Shown here piece after piece: positions 55,650 to 64,000 of a stretch of DNA of 64,000 bases (positions are counted from its first letter, which is position 1; each line of letters begins with the position of its first letter). Position numbers and translations under genes: made by a program. The DNA comes from Citrus sinensis (taxonomy: Eukaryota; Streptophyta; Magnoliopsida; Sapindales; Rutaceae): positions 18,354,501 through 18,418,500 of the forward strand of contig NC_068561.1 of assembly GCF_022201045.2 (NCBI RefSeq). The letters run 5' to 3'. Under the pieces are notes generated by a model. That model made no database searches. It was not told the origin of the DNA and saw only the letters and a list, made by a program, of their open reading frames with translations.

Positions 55650-56630
55650 GTAATAAACACTATAATGAGTTTTTATTTTACAATTGTGAGCTTCCTTTTT
55701 CTTGCAGTAACTATTATATTAATTAATTTATTTTACCTTTTATTCATAAGTATTAGGCATAATCTACAAACTTTTATGTTCTATTTTGCATTTAATGTTG
55801 ATTTACTTGTTTTATGTTATATTTATAAGTTTTCATTTTATTTACCAGTAATACATCAATTTATTAGTTTCATAGTAATTTAGTTATTTTACCTTCCTTT
55901 TTACAAGTCTTGTGTTTCATTTCCAAAATTTATATTTTATTTTACAATTAGTATTGATTTACTTAGTTTTATGTTATATTTGCAATTTTTTGTTTTATTT
56001 ACCAATAATACAATAATTTGCTAGTTTATATTGATTTACTTGTTTTACCTTTCATTTACAAGTCTTATGTTCTATTTTCAAAATTTATGTTTTGTTTAGG
56101 GCTTAATGTTGATTTACTAGTTTTATGTTATATTTATAAATTTTTATTTTATTTACCAGTAATACATGAATTTAGCAGTTTTATAGTAATTTACTTGTTT
56201 TACCTCCTATTTACAAGTCTTTTGTTCCGTTTTCAAAATTTATATTTTATTTTACAGTTAATGTTAATTTACTAGTTTTAAGTTATATTTGCAAGTTTTG
56301 GTTTTGTTTACTAATAATACATCGATTTACTAGCTTTATATTAATTTACTTGTTTTATTTTCCATTTACAAATCTTTTGTCTAATTTCTAAAAATTATGT
56401 TTTATTTTACACTTAATGTTGATTTACGAGTTTTATTTTATAGTTGCAAGTTTTTGTTTTATTTACTAATAATACATCAATTTACTAGTTTTATATTAAT
56501 TTACTCGTTTTACTTTCCATTTACAAGTTTATGTTTAATTTCTAAAATTTATGTTTTATTTTATAGTTAATATTGATTTACAAATTTTATGTTCAATTTA
56601 TAAGATTTATGTTTCATTTACATAATTTAT
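55650..56630 (+). repeat. Tandem array of ~154-bp AT-rich units (about six)
   Basis: The motif TTAATRTTGATTTACTWGTTTT recurs at about 55793, 55951, 56104, 56258, 56412 and 56566, a steady spacing of 153-158 bp. Between these come YATTTACAAGTCTTWTGTTC and TACCARTAATACATSAATTT. Long ORFs here (55641-55883, 56018-56275) are by-products of the repeat. The array starts right after dispersed repeat copy B and ends 1.4 kb before the SCR start codon. Confidence 0.85.
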
Positions 56631-58016
56631 GTTTAATTACGGCATTAATGCTGTAACTTTAATCATGAAATCATAAAACAAAAACTTAGAATCACTAAAT
56701 TCAAAATAGGCTAAATTATCTCTAAATTTTAAAAACAAAATGAACACTCTCTCGTAGAGAAGGATTGAACAAAATCTTTTGCACAAAGAATAATGTGCTA
56801 TTCAACTATTGACTGATTTTAAGATCTCATCCAATTCTACATTTAAGACTTGTGAAAATTTAATTACTTTTTCAAAAATCTTGATCACGACAAGAATAAC
56901 CTCTCATCGTGTGAGCAGTTTTTACCAAAATTTTTAATAACTTCTCATGTGAGCGATTTTAAACTTCGAATTATGAAACTATAATTTTTTAACACAAGAA
57001 ATTTTACATATTTCAACTCGATGCCATTGACAATTAAAAAAATTAAAACATAAAGAAAAATATATAATATTATTATTTCTTCGCTGAATAATATTTTAAC
57101 ATTTGCAATAAATAAAGTGGAAAAGAAAAAGAAGAAGAAGAAGAAGCTTTAATTAAAAGAAAGTACACTATTAAGAAAAAAAATGAAAGTACAAATGTAC
57201 AATGCGTTGATACACTGGTTAATAAAATAATTGTTAAAAGGAAAAAAAAATGAAAAAGAAATAGGAAAAATGAAAAGGGTGGGGTTTGAGTGGTGGCTGC
57301 CTGCCTTGGCAAACACAAGAGACGAGGATCATAGGCAATGGTCGTTTCCCCAGTCATCATAGCGAAGAAGTCAAATAGGCAACGACGAAACTTCTTCACA
57401 ATAACTATTAACTACAGGGCTTGGCATGCACTCTCTCTCCTCCAAAGACACACTCATCAGCCAGCCTATCTATCATGTCACTCCTCCACCTGCTCCCCTC
57501 TCCTCTTTCTCTTTCTTTATTTCAATGCCCTCTGTTTAATCATCAATCCCCATTTTGCAATTTGCATGCTGTCATTTCATTTCCAAAAACCCCCCAAACC
57601 GGCTACATCCACACACACAAAGACGCTTAGCTAAAATCCACCCACTCCCCCCCCCCCCCCCACCCCCCCCCCCCACACAACCATTCGCCATTCACCGCAA
57701 CATTTCTTTCTTGGTTATGAAACTCACAAGCATCCAAAACGCAAAGTTTCGGCCAATTTTTAATTATATATGTTGGTTTATATAATAAATAAGCGCAAAA
57801 GCAAAAAGGGGGGTTTGGTTTGCATAGAATACGGTGAACGGGTCGAAGAAGGACTAAGAATCCCAAAGCCCCCGCTGTCCCAATCCTTGCACCGTTTTCT
57901 GTTTGGAAGCCCCTATCTCTATCCCTGGTCTCTCTTTCCACCTATGAAACCGGATAAGTACCTGCACGATCTCTCCTATTTCCTCTTAATTCCTCTTCCC
58001 GGACTCCACTCTCTTT
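56631..58016. other. SCARECROW upstream region
   Basis: The distal half is AT-rich. The proximal part (57400-58016) is pyrimidine-rich and GC-richer, fitting a promoter and 5' UTR. No protein gene is supported. A C-tract lies at 57646-57674, and an upstream ATG at 57944 opens a 35-codon ORF overlapping the SCR start. Confidence 0.5.
57646..57674 (+). repeat. Interrupted poly-C tract upstream of SCR
   Basis: Two runs of about 13-15 C split by a single A, within (A/C)-rich DNA. The other strand is a G tract. It lies about 350 bp before the SCR start codon. Confidence 0.85.
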
Positions 58017-60801
58017 ATGATCATGGCTGCTGCTTGTGGTTTGCGAGTTAATAATAATAATAACAACAACAACAACAATGGCTGTAATAACAACAACAGC
58101 AACAGTATTATTAGTGGCGGTGGTGGTGATGATCATCAGAGTCCAACAATAATGACAAGCGCCTCCAATAGCACCAGCGGCAGCAATAACGAGGGTAAGA
58201 TGGTGAGAAAGAGGACGGCTTCGGAGATGGAGGTGCAGCAGCAGCAGCTGTATAGTGGGAGTAGTGATTATTATCGTAGCAGGTTGCCCAGAAGAAATAA
58301 CCCAATCAATCAAGCCCCCACCGCCACCCCATCAGCAATCCCCAACTACTCCACTATGTCGTCTTTCAATGATAATGTCAATATGAGTACGCTAACGCTG
58401 CCACCTTCTTCCCTCATCAACAACGTGACGTCAGGTGCTTCTGGATTTTTGTCTACTGCTACATCAGCAGCAACGAGAACCACTACAAACTTTAGTTGCA
58501 TTGACAATCTTTCCCCTCATAATAATCACCAACAGCCGCAGCCTCCTCCTCCTGCTGTTTGTGGCTTCTCGGGTCTGCCTTTGTTCCCACCGGCTGATCA
58601 TCACCAGAGAAATCGAAACGCGGCGTCCATCGGCTTGATTCCGGCCGCCCCCAGTTGTACTAGTGCTAATAATCTTGCTTCTTCTATGGAGGATAGCTCG
58701 GCCACGGCTTGGATCGACGGCATCATAAAGGACCTTATCCATAATTCAGCCAACGTGTCGATTCCTCAACTCATCCACAACGTCAGGGAGATCATCTTCC
58801 CTTGTAACCCTAATCTTGCTGCCCTCCTCGAGTACCGCCTCCGCTCTCTTAATTCTGAGCCACTATTGGAGAGATCAAGGAACAAAGACGCGGCGTTGCC
58901 TTTGCATATGCTGCAAAGGGCAAACTACTATATCAATAATAACAATACTCCGCAGCAGCAGCAGCAGCAGCAGCAAGGCTCTTCTGGGCTTACTCTCAAT
59001 CTTGACAACGTCTCTAATTACTCGCTACAAGATTCATCGTTCTTGAACTGGCCGGGATTAACACCACTGCCGCCCCATATTCACGAGCATCATCCATCTG
59101 CTGTCACAGCATCTCTTGCATTAACTCAAGTGCAACCCCAACCCCAACCCCAGCCCCAGCCCCAGCCTCAGCCTCAGCCTCAGGAACTACATCAGCAGCA
59201 ACAAGAAGATCAAAACGAAAACTCATCGCCTGTGGAGACAATGACAGCGGCAACAACAGCTCCTACCCCACCATCTCTGGCGGTTGTTAACGCTAGCATA
59301 AGAGAGAAGAAAGAAGAGATAAGGCAGCAGAAGCGAGACGAAGAGGGCTTGCACTTACTGACGTTGCTCTTGCAATGCGCGGAGGCAGTCTCGGCCGATA
59401 ACTTGGAGGAAGCGAACAAGATGCTGCTCGAAATTTCTCAACTCTCGACTCCATACGGAACTTCAGCTCAGCGTGTGGCTGCTTACTTCTCGGAAGCAAT
59501 GTCAGCGAGGCTGGTGAGCTCCTGCCTCGGAATATACGCGGCGCTGCCTTCTCTGCCCCAGACTCACACCCAGAAGATGGTATCAGCCTTCCAGGTTTTT
59601 AATGGCATTAGTCCCTTTGTAAAGTTCTCTCATTTCACGGCCAATCAGGCCATTCAGGAAGCATTTGAAAGAGAGGACAGGGTGCACATCATTGATCTAG
59701 ACATCATGCAAGGCCTTCAATGGCCTGGACTCTTTCACATCCTAGCTTCTAGACCCGGTGGCCCTCCGTACGTGCGGCTTACGGGACTGGGTACCTCCAT
59801 GGAGGCTCTAGAGGCCACGGGCAAGCGGCTGTCTGATTTTGCCGAGAAGCTTGGACTTCCCTTCGAGTTCTGTCCGGTTGCTGAAAAAGTTGGGAATTTA
59901 GATCCGGAGAGGCTCAATATCAGCAAGAGGGAAGCCGTTGCCGTTCATTGGTTGCAGCATTCTCTCTACGACGTCACTGGTTCTGATACGAATACTCTTT
60001 GTCTTTTGCAAAGGTAATTTTATTTTTCTAAGCGCTGCACCTATGTGTCTATCATTTCACATACTATATAGATTGACGTGGTACTGCGATTCTATCATAA
60101 TGCTTTACTATATTCAAAATTAGAGAACTAGTATCCTCTTCTGATTAGAGCTATTGAGATTTTAATGATATTGTGGCGCGATACTTGACAAACACCAATG
60201 CTGGAGGTGCAAGTAGGAATGTTTGCCTCCATGGTGAAGGGTTTCTTGTGTGGTGATCCTGTGCGTAATTAATTGCTAATACACATGCATTACAATTGAC
60301 AAATTGACATATTTGTTGATCAGACTGGCACCGAAAGTAGTGACGGTAGTGGAACAGGACCTGAGTCCGGCAGGATCATTTCTGGGGAGGTTTGTGGAGG
60401 CGATACACTACTACTCAGCACTATTCGACTCGTTGGGAGCAAGCTACGGGGAGGAGAGCGAAGAGAGGCATGTGGTGGAGCAGCAGTTGCTGTCGAGGGA
60501 GATACGAAACGTGCTAGCAGTGGGAGGACCTTCTAGGAGTGGAGACGTGAAGTTTCATAACTGGAGGGAAAAGCTGCAGCGGTCGGGGTTCAAGGGTATA
60601 TCTCTAGCCGGGAATGCAGCCACGCAGGCCACCTTGCTGCTTGGGATGTTCCCTTGTGATGGTTACACACTGGTGGAGGACAATGGCACTTTGAAGCTCG
60701 GTTGGAAGGATCTTTGCTTGCTCACTGCTTCTGCTTGGAGGCCCTTAATTCATCACCCTTGCAATAATATCAATGCTATTTCTACTCGCTACTCCCACTA
60801 G
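58017..60801 (+). CDS. SCR: GRAS transcription factor SCARECROW
   Basis: Two exons: 58017-60013 and 60324-60801 (2475 nt, 824 aa). The join CAAAG/GTAATT ... GATCAG/ACTGGC is in frame. SCR specifies the endodermis and root stem-cell niche with SHORT-ROOT. The N-terminal ~430 residues are low complexity (Asn run at about 12-24, Gln run near 314, QP repeats near 372-391), with the SCR-specific islands [21 protein letters not shown] and [20 protein letters not shown]. The GRAS domain begins near residue 443 ([20 protein letters not shown]), with VHIIDLD near 555, [19 protein letters not shown], then [16 protein letters not shown] and the C-terminal SAW motif (SAWRPL). Length exceeds Arabidopsis SCR (653 aa, from memory) through the N-terminal repeats. 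ATG 58023 is an alternative start two codons later. TGT (Cys) stands just before LLQR, where Arabidopsis has Trp. Confidence 0.95.
58050..58109 (+). repeat. Coding AAT/AAC trinucleotide repeat (poly-Asn) in SCR
   Basis: A run of about 10 AAT/AAC codons, then a second run of AAC/AGC codons after Gly-Cys. Likely length-variable between alleles. Confidence 0.85.
58952..59190 (+). repeat. Coding CAG and CAR-CCN repeats (poly-Gln, Gln-Pro) in SCR
   Basis: A CAG run at about 58952-58975 and a CAACCC/CAGCCC/CAGCCT hexamer array at about 59132-59181, encoding QQQQQQQQ and QPQPQP stretches before the GRAS domain. Confidence 0.85.
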
Positions 60802-62184
60802 TAGTTGCAAACCGTATGGTTGTCGGGTGGTTTACTTGTTAGGACTTTTTATCGCAAAATGACTTCCGAGTGTATCCATAGTGTCTACGATTCACCTCCT
60901 TTGTTTATTTACTGGCGTTTTGTGAGATCTCTCTATGTTTTGCATTTTATTCGACCTGATGGCGCTTTACGGATTGGCTGCCTTTTCCTCAAAATTGGAC
61001 GGCCCCTTTCAGGTTTAAAAGTATGTTGGTTCTCAAAAATGAACGAGATATTTCCATAAATTCTGTTTTATAGTGGTTCGAAACTATTGATCATGATTGG
61101 TCAAAATGAATACGAGATCGTTGATCCATTTTCCCAGGTCATTAAATTACGGAAGCCTGCTTTTGTTAATAACATAATGATATTTATACTAAATTGATAT
61201 GCGACTCTTGTGTGCTCTTGTTGCTGCATTCATGCGTTCAGCTTCATGGGTGCGTATTTTGATATTGAAAAATGATATATAGCTACTAACAAAATATTAC
61301 CATAACATAAACGGTAATATAAACAGTATTATTAATTTATGTTCTATGATGAAACTGTAGTATAACAATACAATTTTTCTTTCTTGCTAGTATCTTGATA
61401 GTGTTGGTCGTTGATATTTTTACTATAGCCCAATTGTACGTACGCGGGTGAACGCATCTCAAAACAAGAAAACAATTAATGCGAAGGAAGTTTAAAAAAA
61501 AAAACTGAAAAAATTAACTGAATGAATTGGCTAAACCGCAAGTTAGGCATAATAATGCAAACCTACCCACTTGTTCGTATATTAACTTGACACACAATAA
61601 TAAAATCAGTCCATCACTCCATCTGTCTGTCGTTGATTGACCTGACAAAAATTAAATTTAAATCAAACAAATTGCTGTCCCGACATAAGAATACACGCTC
61701 CTCCGTAGGACACAAAGGAATATTCAGCTTCTTGAATCTGTAATCATTTACATTATGAATGGCTATGGGAACTTTTAGTACAAAAATATTTTTCAAGGTC
61801 TTCCACTTCACTCTAAATCTCTAATTCAATTACCAAAACAAGCAAAGAATGAAGCTCTTCCTGTCACTCCTTGCATTGTCAAAGAAATACCATTATAAAA
61901 CCTGAAATCTTCATGCCTATGCCTATGAGCGGTACTCACCTCCAGGGAACTCAATCCCCCTCTTTCTGGAAACTAGGTAAACATTTCCATTCCTTTCATC
62001 TATCAAAGAATAAAAAATCAGTTCACCAGATTCGTCGTGGATGTTGCTTCTCTGTAACCCAATAAGCTTGGTGAAGCTGGAAGAAAAATTATCAGCAACC
62101 AGAAAAGAGACATCCATACATTCATGCTTCTTGAACCAAAATTTTCCATAGACTTTTAGGAGTAAAACCTTAAGTACCAGCATT
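60802..62184. other. Convergent spacer between SCR and GAUT7
   Basis: Holds the SCR 3' UTR on the left and the GAUT7 3' UTR on the right. An ORF at 60805-61059 directly after the SCR stop has no recognisable domain. No other feature supported. Confidence 0.45.
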
Positions 62185-63803
62185 TCAAGGATGTACATTG
62201 CACTCACTCAATAGCTGATCTTCTTGGTTCAAAAACTTCTTCCAGAATTTTTTATATCTTGGAATTCCCAGCTCCAGCCAAGGTTTCATGTTTCCATTAT
62301 AGTGCAAAACTGCAGCTTTCTTAATGGCTTCGATATTAAGCCCATAATCATGACCGAGTCCTGACAATGCCCACACCCCATCAAGAGCATAAACAAGGTC
62401 CTGAAAGGTGAGCAAACTTCCACGCAAAGCAACAGCTTCCTTTGATTCCTCTCCCATGCTGACCTGCAATCATATGGTGAAATGGATCAGAACTTTATGA
62501 TTAATAACATAATAGTCTTAAAAATAGTTTATTGGTCCTAATTATAACCATTATTACATCAGAAGAACGAGATCATTTCTCAGAAGTTTCAGCCAGCAGT
62601 CAAAGCGGTAGGCATGGCATCTAAAATTAAAAGGGAAGGTGAAATGATGGGGCCAGTGGTCCAATTACCATCACGACCCATTTACACAGAGCAATGCGCA
62701 TTTATTGTCATAAATAGAAGTAACAAAATTTAAAAGCATCATTGAACCATGAACATATATTAGCATAACAGCTCAGAGAAAGATATCTTAGCAAAATAAA
62801 CATCACTCACCTCTCTTACCAACCTCTGGTAGGTTTTAGTAAGATCTAGCTCTCTCCATCTGGCCAGATCAACTATATTCAATCCAGACATCCAAGCACA
62901 AGAATTTTTATCATAACTGTTTTCACCCAAATAACTCTTCAGCTGACCTAAACTTACTGAGCAGGATTGCACCGCACCATTTACTTTACCTCCCATGTTG
63001 ATGTCCCATAGTGCTGACAAGTCTTTCTGAACAACAACATCATCATCCAGAACTACAACCTTTGTTAAACTCTGAAATATCTCAGGAAGAAGATAGTGCA
63101 AATGAGAGAAAACTGATATATACTGCATTTTACTATGGATTGATGGACCATCAACACTGAGTAAGGAAACTCGATACTCCACAGGCAAGAACATATGAAT
63201 AAGAATTGCTTTATCATGAGACTCTAAGTTAAGTTGTTCAATATTCAACACTTGCACTGTGGCTTCCTTAAAAGTGTTTCTGAAGAACCACAGTTTCATT
63301 GCAAAGTAATTCTGTCCATCAGTCAGCACATGAAAAACCTGATTCTTATTTTCCTGTAAAAAAATGCAGGAAAGAAAGTCAGCATCCTTACTAAATTGCA
63401 TGCATATTGACAATAAAAAATTGCATGGAGGAACATTTAACGTACTCTTGCACATAAGACAGTTGAGTTGATTAAAACCGATGATGCAAGTACATTAGTG
63501 GAGAATATAACATAGTGATGCAAGGAGGGATCTGAAAATCTATCAGCCTGAGAAAGCTCCATGACCACTGAAGGAGATTTGAAATATTCCACAGTTAACC
63601 TCATAGACAAGCAGTGAAGACTTTTTGGCATGGTCTGGACTGCAAGTTGGTAGAGGAATGCACTCTGCTTCATGTGGAAGTTAGCTTCATCATTGGTCAT
63701 GTCAAGAATTTGCCTGAATTTCTTGTCGACATTACTACAATCCACAGGGACTGATTTAGCTTTGGTTATTGCAGCTTCCATCCTCTGAATCTTCTTTTCA
63801 ATC
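62185..63803 (-). CDS. GAUT7: GT8 family galacturonosyltransferase GAUT7-like (C-terminal part, partial)
   Basis: The three last exons are visible on the minus strand: 63803-63446, 63353-62811 and 62463-62185 (stop TGA at 62187-62185). Frames agree: the first begins with the third base of a codon, and the others are phase 0. The remaining 5' exons lie beyond the window. Visible blocks: QTMPKSLHCLSMRLTVEYF, then the GT8 domain with VFHVLTDGQNYFAMKLWF, the DxD-containing VVVLDDDVVVQKDL, CAWMSGLNIVDL, LHYNGNMKPWLELGIP and the C-terminal ECNVHP. GAUTs are Golgi type II membrane proteins of pectin (homogalacturonan) synthesis. In Arabidopsis GAUT7 anchors GAUT1 and appears non-catalytic. I assign GAUT7 rather than another GAUT partly from its neighbours FolD and PECT1, as in Arabidopsis (from memory). 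Confidence 0.85.
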
Positions 63804-64000
63804 CTATTACAATGGCAATATTCATCTTAGTGTCTATAGAGTTTGACTATCATTTCAACAGAAGCAAACAACAAAATGTCAACAGGACAGATGTACCCTT
63901 GGAAAACATTAAGCATGTATACGAAGCTGAGTAAATGCTATACTGTAAAATGATTAAACTAGAAATGGGGCTTAAAGAGCCATGAACCAAGCCTATCTTG

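Noticed and set aside
55641-56275. Long hydrophobic ORFs resembling membrane proteins
   Set aside because: They fall in the 154-bp AT-rich tandem array, and their Phe/Leu/Ile content comes from the repeat.

Overview
The window is nuclear DNA of a flowering plant, almost certainly a eudicot. It has spliced genes with GT-AG introns, AT-rich spacers, a Ty1/copia retrotransposon, a tRNA-derived SINE, a LINE remnant and many small TIR elements. The proteins look like Arabidopsis-type families at high apparent similarity; a woody rosid such as Citrus is my guess, but the sequence does not prove it.

Layout, left to right. (1) Divergent pair: RPL17 for chloroplast ribosomes (minus, 2194-2933) and a PBL8-type receptor-like cytoplasmic kinase (plus, 5028-8342), with a 1.3-kb Mutator-like element between them. 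(2) A small gene for a secreted 12-cysteine peptide (9241-9764), then two TIR elements (10387-10657 and 10940-12218). (3) A tandem segmental duplication, about 13.93-25.15 kb and 25.15-32.90 kb. Each unit carries a LURP-one-related gene (17792-18580; 28907-29695) and the 3' part of the phosphoethanolamine cytidylyltransferase gene PECT1. The second unit keeps PECT1 intact (minus, 30677-34809). The first has only a broken fragment, cut by a 4.8-kb copia element (18956-23773) with a flanking deletion. (4) A 15-exon gene for a protein with a C-terminal GOLD-like domain (plus, 39377-44760). (5) FolD, the bifunctional tetrahydrofolate enzyme with an N-terminal targeting extension (minus, 45796-48197). 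(6) About 10 kb of AT-rich spacer holding a large inverted repeat, a LINE 3' end and a ~154-bp tandem array. (7) The GRAS factor SCARECROW (plus, 58017-60801). (8) The last three exons of GAUT7 (minus, 62185-63803), running off the right edge.

The genes are independent loci, not an operon-like system. Their grouping is informative: from memory of Arabidopsis, RPL17-SCR (At3g542xx), PBL8-small protein-GOLD protein (At5g010xx) and LOR-GAUT7-FolD-PECT1 (At2g386xx) are three separate clusters. Here they are interleaved, as expected if Arabidopsis lost alternate genes after polyploidy.

The most unusual part is 13.9-33 kb. The two sister units act as each other's empty-site control, so the order of events can be read: hAT MITE, then segmental duplication with a templated junction, then SINE and copia insertion, with a deletion that removed the end of the PECT1 copy. 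I saw no CRISPR array, tRNA or rRNA gene, and no clearly novel coding system. All exon joins were worked out by hand from reading frame and splice consensus.
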